Origin: Woeseiaceae bacterium
GTDB lineage: Bacteria; Pseudomonadota; Gammaproteobacteria; Steroidobacterales; Woeseiaceae
Assembly (NCBI GenBank): GCA_028289545.1
Contig: JANQPG010000107.1
Span: forward strand, 62,001-126,000
Direction: 5' to 3'
DNA: 64,000 nucleotides
Below the pieces are notes generated by a model, which made no database searches, was not told the origin of the DNA, and saw nothing but the letters and a program-made list of their open reading frames with translations. Position numbers and translations under genes: made by a program. Below, in pieces: positions 42,150-51,197 of the stretch (its first letter is position 1; each line of letters starts with the position of its first letter).

Positions 42150-42815
42150 ATGAAGGCCGGCGGCCACACGCTTCGAGGTATCGGCATGACGTCGGCGCGT
42201 ACCCGCGACCGCCTGGTTCGCCGCCTGATCGAGCAGGGCATACGCTCCGAGGCTGTGCTCGAACAAATCCGCAACGTGCCCCGTCATTTGTTCGTCGACG
42301 AGGCGTTGGCCAGCAGAGCCTACGAGGACACGGCCCTGCCGATCGGTCACGGGCAGACGATCTCGCAGCCGTTTGTCGTTGCGCGCATGACCGAGGCGCT
42401 GCTCGACGGTTTCAGCGGCGAAAAAGTACTCGAGATCGGAACAGGCTGCGGCTACCAGACGGCGGTGCTTGCGCCGCTGGTCAAGCGGATCTACTCGGTG
42501 GAACGGATTTCGGAATTGCTCAGGAAGACCCGGCAGAGGCTTCGCGATCTCAACATCTACAACGTGCAGTTCCGACCCGGGGACGGCTGGCAGGGCTGGT
42601 CCAAGTACGCGCCGTACGATGGCATCATCGTAGCGGCTGCTGCGTCCCGGCTGCCCGAGAAGCTCCTGGACCAACTCGCCCCGGGCGGCCGTCTCATCAT
42701 GCCCGTGGGGCCGACCGGGCGGCAGGAGCTGACCCTCGTCACGCGTCGCGACGATCACTTTGAGCAGCAGTCGCTGGGTGCGGTAAGCTTTGTTCCGCTG
42801 GTCCCCGGAATCTAG
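42150..42815 (+). CDS. pcm: protein-L-isoaspartate O-methyltransferase
   Basis: Pcm methylates isoaspartyl residues in damaged proteins to start their repair. I chose ATG 42150 (221 residues) because it keeps the [14 protein letters not shown] stretch that relatives also have; ATG 42186 (209 residues) is the alternative. The SAM-binding motif is [18 protein letters not shown], with [17 protein letters not shown] and [12 protein letters not shown]. The surE-pcm pair is conserved. It is followed by an A/T-rich gap. Confidence 0.94.
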   Translation: MKAGGHTLRGIGMTSARTRDRLVRRLIEQGIRSEAVLEQIRNVPRHLFVDEALASRAYEDTALPIGHGQTISQPFVVARMTEALLDGFSGEKVLEIGTGCGYQTAVLAPLVKRIYSVERISELLRKTRQRLRDLNIYNVQFRPGDGWQGWSKYAPYDGIIVAAAASRLPEKLLDQLAPGGRLIMPVGPTGRQELTLVTRRDDHFEQQSLGAVSFVPLVPGI

Positions 42816-42898
42816 ATAAACTACTATATTTCAATTATATAAGGTCTCTTTCTAAAGTGATTCTTCTTGCTGTGAGTGTGTCCTGGAGTGGCGGCTGA
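42816..42898 (+). promoter_or_regulatory. A/T-rich gap upstream of the YqaA-type gene
   Basis: These 83 bases are much richer in A/T than the neighbourhood, with overlapping TATATT and TTATAT stretches at about 42825-42842. No -35 at good spacing stands out. A GGAG at 42885 serves the next gene. Probably the promoter region for the YqaA-type gene and nlpD. Confidence 0.35.
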
Positions 42899-43483
42899 AT
42901 GAAGCTTTTCGAACCGCTTTACGAACGTGTGCTGGGCTGGTCGAGGCATCGTCACGCCGAACGCTATCTCGCTGCGATGAGCTTTGCCGAGTCGTCTTTT
43001 TTCCCGATTCCGCCGGACGTCATGCTCGCGCCGATGTGCCTCGCCGATCGTGCCCGGGCCTGGCGCTACGCGCTGGTGACTACCGTCACCTCGGTGTTGG
43101 GCGGCGTCGCGGGCTACATGATCGGTCTGCTGTTGTTCGAGGCCATCGAGCCCTGGCTGGTAACGTCTCACTACTGGGGCGCCTACGAGACCAGCCGAGC
43201 GTGGTTCGACTCCTACGGGGCCTGGGTTGTGCTGATGGCGGGATTCAGTCCGGTACCCTACAAAATCTTCACGATCGCGGCCGGAGTTGCCGTATTGAAT
43301 CCCGTGGTATTCGTACTGGCGTCGGCGTTGGGCCGCGGTGCCCGATTCTTTCTCGTCGCGGGCCTGATACGCGCCGGCGGTGAGCGCTTCGAGGCCGGGC
43401 TTCGGCAAAACGTGGAACGTCTTGGCTGGGCGGCTGTGGTTTTGATCGCGGCGGTCATCGGATGGCTTACGCTCCGGGGCTGA
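42899..43483 (+). CDS. YqaA-family (SNARE-associated/DedA-like) membrane protein
   Basis: The 194-residue product has four to five hydrophobic segments and the family pattern of YqaA: FAESSFFPIPPDVMLAPM near the start, then GGVAGYMIGLLLFE and the reentrant-type AGFSPVPYKIFTIAAG. The last carries the PFK/R-like motif used by DedA-superfamily lipid transporters. No specific substrate can be assigned. Its end overlaps the start of nlpD by 22 bases in another frame, implying co-translation. Confidence 0.9.
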   Translation: MKLFEPLYERVLGWSRHRHAERYLAAMSFAESSFFPIPPDVMLAPMCLADRARAWRYALVTTVTSVLGGVAGYMIGLLLFEAIEPWLVTSHYWGAYETSRAWFDSYGAWVVLMAGFSPVPYKIFTIAAGVAVLNPVVFVLASALGRGARFFLVAGLIRAGGERFEAGLRQNVERLGWAAVVLIAAVIGWLTLRG

Positions 43484-44184
43484 CAGGGCGGCTTCGGCTT
43501 GCGCTCATTCTGGCGGCGTGTCTCGCCGTCGCCGGCTGCGGTTCGGCGGCGCGCTGGGACGGGCGCACGGCCGCCGATACGCATGTCGTGCGCAAAGGCG
43601 AAACCTTGTACTCGATCGCGTTTCGCTACGGTAAGCGAGCGGAAGACGTGGCTCGCTGGAACCGTCTCGGCGACGGTTCGCTAATCTATCCCGGGCAGGT
43701 CCTCGTGCTGTCGCCCGGCGGCGCCGTGCGGCAGACAGCCGGTTCGAACAAGCGCACAACGACGACGTCGTCCTCGCGGCCCCGGCCGCTACCGGATATA
43801 CCCGAGCAGCCGGCTCCGGGCTGGACATGGCCGACTTCGGGCAGCATCGATGTCGAGTTCGGCGGCAAGCCGGGGCCCGGCACGGGTGTGCTGATCGACG
43901 GGCGCCCGGGCCAGCCTGTGCTGGCGGCCGCACCGGGGCGGGTTGTGTACGCCGGCAGCGGCCTGATCGGCTACGGCCAGCTGATCATCGTCAAACACAA
44001 CGATACTTACCTGAGTGCGTACGGCTACAACCAGACGCTGCTGGTCAGGGAGGGACACAGCGTGAAGCGGGGGCAGCGTATCGCAACGATGGGAGCCGGG
44101 CCTGAGCGCAAAGCCCGCCTGCATTTCGAAATCCGCAAGAACGGCGAGCCGGTCAACCCGCGGCCTCTGTTGCCTCGGCGCTAG
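43462..44184 (+). CDS. nlpD: lipoprotein NlpD-type murein hydrolase activator
   Basis: The 240-residue protein has a lipoprotein signal with lipobox LAVAGC (C26), a LysM domain (about 41-85, HVVRKGETLYSIAFRYG) and a LytM/M23 domain (about 140-235). The M23 metal site is degenerate: the usual first His is missing in GVLIDG, and the H-x-H motif reads RLHFEI. That fits NlpD, which activates AmiC rather than cutting peptidoglycan itself. In many relatives rpoS follows nlpD; here the next gene is inverted and unrelated. The stop overlaps that gene's stop. Confidence 0.92.
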   Translation: MAYAPGLTGRLRLALILAACLAVAGCGSAARWDGRTAADTHVVRKGETLYSIAFRYGKRAEDVARWNRLGDGSLIYPGQVLVLSPGGAVRQTAGSNKRTTTTSSSRPRPLPDIPEQPAPGWTWPTSGSIDVEFGGKPGPGTGVLIDGRPGQPVLAAAPGRVVYAGSGLIGYGQLIIVKHNDTYLSAYGYNQTLLVREGHSVKRGQRIATMGAGPERKARLHFEIRKNGEPVNPRPLLPRR

Positions 44185-44555
44185 TCGGCGGCGGGGAACA
44201 AAACAGCCGCAACCCGGCGATCCTCGCCAGCTAGAACGTTGAAGGTGCGCGCCGCCGCCTTGGTGTCCATCGTTTCGAAGCCGATACCGAGACGGGCAAA
44301 GCCGAAAGTGAGCTCGCGCGGCGCAAATCGGTTGCTGGCGCCGGTCCCGAGCAACACGACTTCCGGTTGCTGATCGAGCAGGTCTTCGAAGTCTTCGACA
44401 ACGAGTTCGCTCAGTGATTTTTGCGTCCAGCTTTCGACGACGCTGTCCGGGGTAACGGCGATTGTGCCGTCGTAGAGTGTATCGCCGATCCGAACACCCT
44501 CCGCCGATACCTGGCGAACCGTCGTTGCCGGGAGCATTTCGCGATGGAATTTCAC
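44181..44555 (-). CDS. Mth938-like domain (DUF498) protein
   Basis: The 124-residue product starts at GTG and matches the small Mth938/NDUFAF3-like fold: IGDTLYDGTIAVTPDSV, then VVLLGTGASNRFAPRELT and GIGFETMDTKAAARTFNVLAGEDRRVAAVL. Mammalian relatives assist respiratory complex I assembly; the bacterial function is not established. Its 3' end overlaps the nlpD stop, and it diverges from the RpfE-type gene. Confidence 0.85.
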   Translation of the reverse strand: MKFHREMLPATTVRQVSAEGVRIGDTLYDGTIAVTPDSVVESWTQKSLSELVVEDFEDLLDQQPEVVLLGTGASNRFAPRELTFGFARLGIGFETMDTKAAARTFNVLAGEDRRVAAVLFPAAD

Positions 44556-44685
44556 AGCACGCGTTCTCCTGTTCGTCGGAAAACCCTTGCCGCCACTAGA
44601 GCGTCGATTCCGCTACCATTCGTTTGCATGGGTACAATTTTACAGTGCCGCGAGAGCGGGTGACAGGTGCCGTCGGCAGCCAACG

Positions 44686-45705
44686 ATGAGTTCTCCGGAA
44701 GAGTATAAAGCCAAGCCGGCGGCAAAGACGCCGGGAATGGCCGCGGTATGGATGCCGTTGCCCGGATCTCTCGCCGGCGGCGATCATGCGCTGCTTGACT
44801 GGTTGAGTCGCGGCGACATCGAACGGCGGGCGCTGCCTTCGGAGCCCCTGGACGGGTTGCTGTACCTGCTCGGCCGGCGCGCGGACGTGACTGGACGTGC
44901 CGCGATCAGGTTCTACGGTCAGACCGGGGACAGGCCGAACGTATGGATGGCGGCGGCGGATCCGGTGTATCTGGAGCCTCGGCTCGATCATCTGTTTTTA
45001 CACGCGCTGCCCGCACGCGAGTTCGAAGCGGGCACCTTGCGCAAACTCTTCGATCACCTGCACGACAAGCTCGCCGACGACGGTTCGGCGGATTTTGCGC
45101 GAGTCGGCCGCATGGGTTATCTGCGCGCCGACGAGCCGCTCGAGACAGCCACTTTGTCCGCGGCGGCAGTGGATCAGCGGGTGCCGAACGACTGGATGCC
45201 CTCGGGCCTCGCGGCAGCCCGTTTTCGCCAGCTGTTGTCCGAGATCGAAATGGCGCTGCACGATCACCCCGTCAATGCGGCGCGGGTCGAGGCAGGCCGG
45301 TTTCCCGTCAATTCCCTGTGGTTATGGGGAGGCGGCATGCTGCCCACCGCAATATCGGAGAGGCTGCCACCGCTGTTTAGCAACGATCCGCTGCCTCTGG
45401 GTTTGTGGCGCCTGAACGAGTCGCCCGCGGCGGCCTGGCCAGGGTCGGTCGAGCGTTGCCTCGATGCATCGGCAGACGGCTTTGCGGCGCTGATTCCTTT
45501 TGCGGCCGAACATGTGGACGAACTCGAGCCCGCGCTCGAAGCTTTGCATGACGCGCTCAGGCGACGGGAGCTGGCCGAAGTGCGGTTGTTTTTCGCGAAC
45601 GGAGCCGTCGTGAAGCTCCGTCGGGCCCATCGCTGGCGCTGGTGGCGGAATGCGCGCAAGTACCCCCTGACCGGCAACGGAGGAATCGATGCGCCCGATC
45701 GTTGA
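44686..45705 (+). CDS. RpfE-type / cofactor-independent phosphoglycerate mutase-like protein
   Basis: The product is 339 residues from ATG 44686. It resembles proteins annotated as RpfE in Xanthomonas, with the features WMPSGLAAARFRQLLSEIEM, HPVNAARVEAGRFPVNSLWLWGGG and a basic C-terminal stretch (RRAHRWRWWRNARK). This class is sometimes linked to cofactor-independent phosphoglycerate mutases, but the full metal-binding motifs are not visible, so enzymatic activity is unproven. It overlaps recJ by 17 bases. No rpfF, rpfC or rpfG genes are present in the window. Confidence 0.72.
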   Translation: MSSPEEYKAKPAAKTPGMAAVWMPLPGSLAGGDHALLDWLSRGDIERRALPSEPLDGLLYLLGRRADVTGRAAIRFYGQTGDRPNVWMAAADPVYLEPRLDHLFLHALPAREFEAGTLRKLFDHLHDKLADDGSADFARVGRMGYLRADEPLETATLSAAAVDQRVPNDWMPSGLAAARFRQLLSEIEMALHDHPVNAARVEAGRFPVNSLWLWGGGMLPTAISERLPPLFSNDPLPLGLWRLNESPAAAWPGSVERCLDASADGFAALIPFAAEHVDELEPALEALHDALRRRELAEVRLFFANGAVVKLRRAHRWRWWRNARKYPLTGNGGIDAPDR

Positions 45706-47431
45706 GCGTCCGCATGCGGTGACTTCATCGGCCGACCTGTCGCGGATCGTCGAGCAACTGTATCTGAGCCGCGGGATCACGACCTCCGAGGAGGCAAGCA
45801 CGGATCTTCGTGGCCTCCTGCCGGTGGGCTCTCTGGAGAACACGGCGGAGGCCGTCGAGTTGCTGCTGGCTCATCGGCGGCAGCGGATTGTGGTGGTCGG
45901 CGATTTCGACGCCGACGGTGCAACCAGCGCAGCCCTCATGCTGCGTTGCCTCAAGGCCTTCGGTTTTGCCGATGTCAGCTACCTGGTACCCAACCGCTTC
46001 GATTTTGGCTACGGCCTCAGTCCGGAGATTGTTGCCGTCGCGGCAGAGCGGCAGCCGTCGCTGCTGATTACGGTCGACAACGGCATTTCCAGCATCGACG
46101 GCGTAAGGGCAGCACGCAAGGCCGGCATCGACGTGCTCGTCACCGATCATCATTTGCCGCCCGCCGAGTTGCCGGAAGCCAACGTGATCGTCAACCCGAA
46201 CCTGCCCGGCAGCCGCTTCGGCAGTGGCAATCTTGCGGGTGTCGGGGTTGCCTTTTACGTGCTCGCGGCGCTGGGCCGTGCGCTTTCGAAACAAGGGCAA
46301 CCCGGTGCCGAGCGCGTGCCCGCCCGTTATCTGGACCTCGTCGCGCTGGGTACGGTTGCCGATGTCGTAGCGCTGGACCGCAACAACCGTATTCTGGTCG
46401 AGCAGGGGTTGCGGCGTATCCGTGCGGGATCGCTCGTGCCGGGCCTCCGCGCGTTGCTCCAAATGTCGGGACGCGCGCTGGAGGATACCGTGAGCTCCGA
46501 TCTCGGTTTTGTCGCAGGACCGCGTATCAACGCGGCCGGCAGGCTGGACGATATCTCCGTCGGCATTGAGTGTTTGCTGACCGACGACATGGCGCTCGCG
46601 GGCCGGCTGGCGGGGACGCTGGACGCCATCAATCGCGAACGCCAGGATATCGAGGCGGACATGCGTGAACAGGCGTTCGATTACGTCGCGCGCATGAACA
46701 GCCAGGGCTTGCCGGCCTGCGTTTGCGTGTTCGACGAAAACTGGCACCAGGGTGTGGTCGGGCTGATCGCCTCGCGTGTGCGCGAACGCTGCCATCGGCC
46801 GGTCGTTGCCTTCGCGCGCGACGGCGACGGGCAGCTCAAGGGCTCGGCCCGGTCCGTACCCGGCGTGCATGTGCGCGACCTCCTCGAGGCCGTTAATGCG
46901 GCGGAGCCCGGACTCATGGGCAAGTTCGGCGGCCATGCAATGGCCGCAGGGCTGAGTCTCGGCGCGGGGCAGCTGGAACGGTTTCGGAGCCTGATCAGTC
47001 GCACCTTGCTCGAGCGGTACCCCGATGCCGATTTTTCAGGCGCAATCGTGAGCGACGGCGTGTTGCCGGGCGATGCGTTGACCTTGCCCTTCGCCCGGGA
47101 GTTGCGTCACAGCGGGCCCTGGGGTGCCGGTTTTCCAGAGCCGATGTGGCACGGCAACTTCGAGGTTGTCGAGCAGCGAACGGTGGGTGAGCGGCACCTC
47201 AAACTGAAAGTGCGGCCCCTCAATCCACACAACAGGAATCCACACAACAAGGATTCTGGCGGCAAGAGCCCACACAAAGTGATCGACGCCATTGCGTTTG
47301 GTCAGGCGGGTCCCGTATGGCGCGGGCCCGTGCAGCTGGCCTACCGGCTCGACGTCAATGAGTTCCGCGGCACGAGTTCGCCGCAACTCGTCGTGGAGCA
47401 GATTGCCGTGGCCAATGCCGGACCTGCCTGA
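45689..47431 (+). CDS. recJ: single-stranded-DNA-specific exonuclease RecJ
   Basis: RecJ is a 5'-3' ssDNA exonuclease for recombination and mismatch repair. The 580-residue product has the DHH-family motifs VVVGDFDADGATSAAL, TDHHLPPAELPEANVIVNP and the DHHA1 block with GKFGGHAMAAGLSL. An unusual insert near residues 512-526 carries two copies of an NPHN-R/K unit. The gene starts 17 bases inside the RpfE-type gene, and the stop is followed by a strong hairpin. Confidence 0.95.
   Translation: MRPIVERPHAVTSSADLSRIVEQLYLSRGITTSEEASTDLRGLLPVGSLENTAEAVELLLAHRRQRIVVVGDFDADGATSAALMLRCLKAFGFADVSYLVPNRFDFGYGLSPEIVAVAAERQPSLLITVDNGISSIDGVRAARKAGIDVLVTDHHLPPAELPEANVIVNPNLPGSRFGSGNLAGVGVAFYVLAALGRALSKQGQPGAERVPARYLDLVALGTVADVVALDRNNRILVEQGLRRIRAGSLVPGLRALLQMSGRALEDTVSSDLGFVAGPRINAAGRLDDISVGIECLLTDDMALAGRLAGTLDAINRERQDIEADMREQAFDYVARMNSQGLPACVCVFDENWHQGVVGLIASRVRERCHRPVVAFARDGDGQLKGSARSVPGVHVRDLLEAVNAAEPGLMGKFGGHAMAAGLSLGAGQLERFRSLISRTLLERYPDADFSGAIVSDGVLPGDALTLPFARELRHSGPWGAGFPEPMWHGNFEVVEQRTVGERHLKLKVRPLNPHNRNPHNKDSGGKSPHKVIDAIAFGQAGPVWRGPVQLAYRLDVNEFRGTSSPQLVVEQIAVANAGPA
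47222..47251 (+). repeat. 15-bp tandem duplication inside recJ
   Basis: Two adjacent 15-base units (47222-47236 and 47237-47251) match at 14 positions and encode NPHNR-NPHNK in the C-terminal OB-like region of RecJ. The frame is preserved. A third related PHK occurs a few residues later. Confidence 0.8.
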
Positions 47432-47448
47432 GCGCCCGGCCGTGTGCG

Positions 47449-47471
47449 GAAAAAAGCCGCTTGCGCGGCTT
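47449..47471. terminator. hairpin between recJ and prfB
   Basis: AAGCCGC (47454-47460), loop TTGC, GCGGCTT (47465-47471) forms a perfect 7-bp stem preceded by a run of A. Read on the minus strand it is a textbook intrinsic terminator (hairpin then T-run), while on the plus strand the T-run is missing. It sits 20 bases after recJ and may terminate partially or protect the 3' end. Confidence 0.45.
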
Positions 47472-47497
47472 ACTGACGTGGCCCGTAGTGATACTAT
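47470..47497 (+). promoter_or_regulatory. candidate promoter of prfB-lysS
   Basis: TTACTG (47470-47475) and TACTAT (47492-47497) are 16 bases apart, and TG one base before the -10 makes an extended -10 (TGATACTAT). It lies 28 bases before the prfB ATG. Confidence 0.45.
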
Positions 47498-47524
47498 CGC
47501 GCGTCGCCGTCAACCGGACCCATC

Positions 47525-48620
47525 ATGGAAAGCAGTCAGATCAACCAGGCAATTGCCGACCTCAAAGAACGCACGATCGCGTTGAGGGGGTATCTTTGAC
47601 TACGATCAGAAGCGCGAACGCCTGACCGAGGTCCAGCGCGAACTGGAACAGCCGGACGTCTGGAACGAACCCGAGCGGGCGCAGGCGCTCGGCCAGGAGC
47701 GGGCCGCGCTCGAAGCGGTCGTCGTGAACCTCGACGAACTGACCAGCGGCCTGGAAGACGCGGGAGATCTGCTCGAGCTGGCCGTCGAAGAGCAGGATCA
47801 AGACACGCTCGACGAACTGACCGGCGATGTCGGCACGTTCGAAACACGTGTCGCCGCTCTGGAATTTCGTCGAATGTTTTCCGGAGAGATGGACGGCAAC
47901 AGCGCGTACCTGGACATACAGTCGGGAGCGGGCGGCACGGAGGCACAGGACTGGGCCGAAATGCTGCTCAGAATGTATCTGCGCTGGGCCGAGGCGCACG
48001 ACTTCAAGGCCGAGGTCATCGAGGCGTCGGCGGGTGAAGTGGCCGGCATCAAAAGCGCCACCGTGCACCTGACCGGCGAATACGCCTATGGCTGGTTGCG
48101 CACCGAAACCGGCGTGCATCGGCTGGTGCGCAAGTCGCCGTTCGATTCGGGCAACCGGCGGCACACGTCGTTTGCGTCGGTGTTCGTCTCGCCGGAAGTC
48201 GACGACAACATCGATATCGAAATCGATCCGTCCGATTTGCGTATCGACGTCTACCGCGCGAGCGGCGCCGGCGGTCAGCATGTCAACCGGACGGAGTCGG
48301 CCGTGCGCATTACCCATTTGCCAACCAACTCGGTCGTGCAGTGTCAGAACGATCGCTCGCAGCACAAGAACAAGGCGCAGGCGATGAACCAGCTCAAGGC
48401 GAAGCTCTACGAGCTGGAGCTGCAAAAACGCAAGGCTGACGCATCGGCGCTCGAGGACAGCAAAGCGGACGTCGGCTGGGGCAGCCAGATCCGCTCCTAC
48501 GTGCTGGATCAAAGCCGCATCAAGGATTTGCGCACCGGCGTCGAAACCGGTAACACTCAGGCTGTGCTGGACGGCGGCCTCGACAGCTTCATAGAGGCAA
48601 GCCTGAAGCAGGGCCTGTAG
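47525..48620 (+). CDS. prfB: peptide chain release factor 2 (programmed +1 frameshift)
   Basis: RF2 reads UAA and UGA. The ATG at 47525 opens a 24-codon zero frame ending in CTT followed by in-frame TGA at 47597-47599. Reading resumes in +1 from GAC at 47598 and runs to 48620, giving a 364-residue protein (E. coli 365). The AGGGGG three bases before CTT is the internal Shine-Dalgarno that stimulates slippage. The +1 part has the peptidyl hydrolysis motif [17 protein letters not shown] and the SPF tripeptide in RKSPFDSG. The gene is not a pseudogene: the slip site is the classic RF2 autoregulation device. Confidence 0.96.
47588..47599 (+). promoter_or_regulatory. prfB +1 recoding site (slippery CTT-TGA)
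   Basis: The bases GGG TAT CTT TGA with following C reproduce the RF2 recoding signal: SD-like AGGGGG, spacer TAT, slippery Leu codon CTT, UGA stop and a C after the stop, which weakens termination. When RF2 is scarce, UGA is read slowly and ribosomes shift +1 to make more RF2. Confidence 0.95.
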
Positions 48621-48677
48621 CGACACACGAACATAGATGGCAGATCAGAACGGCGACAACGGATTGGCAATAGGCAA

Positions 48678-50207
48678 GTGACCCAAAAAGACAACAACGG
48701 AAAAGACTCGAACCGCAAGGACGAGAACAAGCTGATCGCCGAGCGGCGCGGAAAACTCGCGGCGCTCAGAGAGACGGGCAACGCATACCCGAACGACTTC
48801 CGTCGCAATGCGCTGGCGGACGAGCTGCTGCGCACTTACGGTCAGCACGACGGCGAACACCTGGAGGAGGAAGCCGTCGAGGTTGCGGTTGCCGGCCGCA
48901 TGATGGTGAAGCGTGTGATGGGCAAGGCGAGCTTCATCAAGATCGCGGACCGGTCCGGGCAGATCCAGGTCCGCCTGGAGCGCGATCGTCTGCCGGAGGG
49001 TGTGTATCAGCAGTTCAAGAAATGGGACGTTGGCGACGTCGTCGCTGCGCGCGGTCCGCTGTTCAAAACCCAGACCGGCGAACTGACCGTGCTGGCCGAC
49101 GAGTGCAGGTTGCTGAGCAAATGTTTAAGGCCCCTGCCCGAGAAGTTTCACGGTCTCGCCGATACCGAGATTCGCTACCGTCAGCGCTACGTCGACCTGA
49201 TCGTGAACCAGGATAGCCGCCGCGTGTTTCGTACGCGCTCGGCAATTGTCGCGTACATCCGTGCGTTTCTGGACGCGCAGGATTTTCTCGAAGTCGAGAC
49301 GCCCATGATGCAGACGACGCCCGGCGGCGCCATTGCGCGGCCGTTCACGACGCATCACAACGCGCTCGACATGGCGCTGTATCTGCGTATTGCGCCGGAG
49401 CTCAATCTCAAGCGGCTGATTGTCGGCGGTTTCGAGCGGGTCTACGAAATCAACCGGAATTTCCGCAACGAAGGGGTTTCGACTCAGCACAACCCCGAGT
49501 TCACGATGCTCGAGCTGTATCGCGCCTACGCCGAATACACCGACCTCATGGATATGACCGAAGCGCTGCTGCACGGCATGGCCGACGCCATCCTCGGAAC
49601 CACCTCGGTCGAGTATCAGGGCGAAACCTTCGATTTTGGGACGGCTTTTGCACGGATGACGGTCGAGGAGGTCATTCGCGAGTACAACCCCAATATCGAT
49701 ATCGACAGGCTCCGCGATCGCGACTACCTGGCTCAGGTTGCCGACGAGCTCGGCATACCGGTCAAGGACAACTACGGGCCGGGCAAGCTGCAGATCGAGA
49801 TCTTCGAGAAAACCGGCGAGCAGCGACTACGTCAGCCGACGTTCGTCACTCACTATCCGACAGAGGTGTCGCCGCTGTCGCGTCGCAACGACGACGATCC
49901 CTTCGTCACGGACCGCTTCGAGTTTTTTGTCGCGGGCCGCGAGATCGCCAACGGTTTCTCCGAGCTGAACGACCCCGAGGATCAGGCGGAGCGTTTTCGC
50001 GCCCAGGTCGAGAGCCGGGAGCAGGGCGACGACGAGGCCATGGCGTTCGACCACGATTACATACGCGCACTCGAGTACGGTATGCCGCCGACGGCCGGCA
50101 TTGGCATCGGCATCGACCGGCTCGTGATGCTGCTGACCGATTCGGCGTCGATTCGCGACGTGCTGCTGTTTCCGCACATGCGGCCCGAGGCCCCGGATTC
50201 GGACTAG
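48678..50207 (+). CDS. lysS: lysyl-tRNA synthetase, class II
   Basis: This class IIb synthetase charges tRNA-Lys. The 509-residue product has the OB-fold anticodon domain (about residues 55-160, [19 protein letters not shown]). Class II motif 1 is at [21 protein letters not shown], motif 2 at [20 protein letters not shown] and motif 3 at [14 protein letters not shown] lysine- and asparagine-rich N terminus is usual. It follows prfB (57 bases) as in many gammaproteobacteria. The stop overlaps the ygfZ stop on the other strand. Confidence 0.97.
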   Translation: MTQKDNNGKDSNRKDENKLIAERRGKLAALRETGNAYPNDFRRNALADELLRTYGQHDGEHLEEEAVEVAVAGRMMVKRVMGKASFIKIADRSGQIQVRLERDRLPEGVYQQFKKWDVGDVVAARGPLFKTQTGELTVLADECRLLSKCLRPLPEKFHGLADTEIRYRQRYVDLIVNQDSRRVFRTRSAIVAYIRAFLDAQDFLEVETPMMQTTPGGAIARPFTTHHNALDMALYLRIAPELNLKRLIVGGFERVYEINRNFRNEGVSTQHNPEFTMLELYRAYAEYTDLMDMTEALLHGMADAILGTTSVEYQGETFDFGTAFARMTVEEVIREYNPNIDIDRLRDRDYLAQVADELGIPVKDNYGPGKLQIEIFEKTGEQRLRQPTFVTHYPTEVSPLSRRNDDDPFVTDRFEFFVAGREIANGFSELNDPEDQAERFRAQVESREQGDDEAMAFDHDYIRALEYGMPPTAGIGIGIDRLVMLLTDSASIRDVLLFPHMRPEAPDSD

Positions 50208-50899
50208 CCGGTAGCGTCGTCGCCGTAGGGCAGCGTTTCGGGAACCAGCGGCTCGCCGGCAACGCTGAAGTCGTTGCCGTCGACCGGGACCACCGCAAGC
50301 AGCTCGTTGCCCAGCGCGTTGACGATCTCGCCCGCGTCACGGTCGGCCATCTGCACCTTGTCGCCCGGATTGTGCTCGGCGTTCGCCGAGAATCGCCGTA
50401 GACGGCGTTTGCTGACGCCGCGAAAGTGTGTTCGCGCAACAATTTCCTGGCCGGGATAACAGCCTTTGTCGAAATCCACGACGCCGAGCAGATCGAGATT
50501 CAGCATGTGGGGTGTAAAGCGTTCGGACTGGGCCGAATCGACGTAGGGAACGCCCGCAACGATCAGGCTCTTACGCCACCCGGTCTCGCTGTCGCCTTCC
50601 GGCACCCCGAGGTCCGCCGCACTCGCGGTTTCACGCTCGATGCCGACCTTCGAGCGGAACCGGTACATGAGGAGCCGCTGGCTGACGGGATCGGCGAGTT
50701 CCACCGGCAGCGTGAGCCGCCAGTCGCCGCCGTGGCGGCGCACGCGGAACAGGCAAATGACCCGGCCTTTGGGACTGCACCAGGCGGACAGGGCCGGCGG
50801 CTGGTCCTCGGAGACCTTGCCCAGGTCGCTCGTGAGCTGCGCCTGAAGAAACTCGAGGGCGTCCGGGCCGCTCACGACCAGTGAGGTGTTGTCGAACAT
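50204..50899 (-). CDS. ygfZ: folate-binding protein YgfZ
   Basis: YgfZ uses tetrahydrofolate and supports iron-sulfur enzyme maturation, including MiaB-type proteins. ATG 50899 gives 231 residues, shorter than E. coli (326) but typical of compact homologues. The family motif [13 protein letters not shown] with its key Cys is present (around residue 155), and the start [23 protein letters not shown] is typical. The upstream extension of the frame to 51685 is antisense to the SDHAF4-type gene and is rejected. It diverges from that gene across 77 bases. Confidence 0.93.
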   Translation of the reverse strand: MFDNTSLVVSGPDALEFLQAQLTSDLGKVSEDQPPALSAWCSPKGRVICLFRVRRHGGDWRLTLPVELADPVSQRLLMYRFRSKVGIERETASAADLGVPEGDSETGWRKSLIVAGVPYVDSAQSERFTPHMLNLDLLGVVDFDKGCYPGQEIVARTHFRGVSKRRLRRFSANAEHNPGDKVQMADRDAGEIVNALGNELLAVVPVDGNDFSVAGEPLVPETLPYGDDATG

Positions 50900-50976
50900 G
50901 AGCCGTTTCCGTCTGGGACGTACCGTTTCGGTACGGGAGTCCTGAAAGCGCCCGGGGAGTCTGGCATACTCCGCGC

Positions 50977-51159
50977 ATGACCGAAACCATCCCACAGCGA
51001 CCGGCGCCGCAGCCTGCCGAGAAGGACGAGACGGCAGCGGCGGACAAAAGCTCCGACGCGGAAGCGTCTCCCGACCGTCGCGAAATCGGCGGCCGCAAAG
51101 GGCCGGATCCGACACGCTACGGAGACTGGGAAAAGAACGGTCGTTGCATCGATTTTTAG
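50977..51159 (+). CDS. DUF1674 protein, SDHAF4-type succinate dehydrogenase assembly factor
   Basis: The small 60-residue product has a disordered acidic N-terminal half and a C-terminal block EIGGRKGPDPTRYGDWEKNGRCIDF, split here as GRKGPDPTRYGDWEKN plus GRCIDF, which is the DUF1674/SDHAF4 signature. In mitochondria and yeast SDHAF4 (Sdh8) binds flavinylated SdhA before it joins SdhB. Location just upstream of sdhC supports the same role here. Start ATG has no strong Shine-Dalgarno. Confidence 0.9.
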   Translation: MTETIPQRPAPQPAEKDETAAADKSSDAEASPDRREIGGRKGPDPTRYGDWEKNGRCIDF

Positions 51160-51197
51160 ATCGTCTACTTCGATCACCTATTCTGATCGTCTGTTGT
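51159..51197 (+). repeat. three tandem 13-mers each starting with GATC
   Basis: Three contiguous 13-base units begin at 51159, 51172 and 51185, each opening with GATC followed by a pyrimidine-rich tail (patterns GATCGTCT.., GATCACCT.., GATCGTCT..). Two further GATC sites follow at 51204 and 51210. The first unit starts on the last base of the SDHAF4-type stop codon. The block is more A/T-rich than its surroundings. Confidence 0.7.

Noticed and set aside
47525-47599. Possible nonsense mutation or frameshift pseudogene in prfB
   Set aside because: The stop and shift form the classic programmed RF2 recoding site, so the gene is functional.
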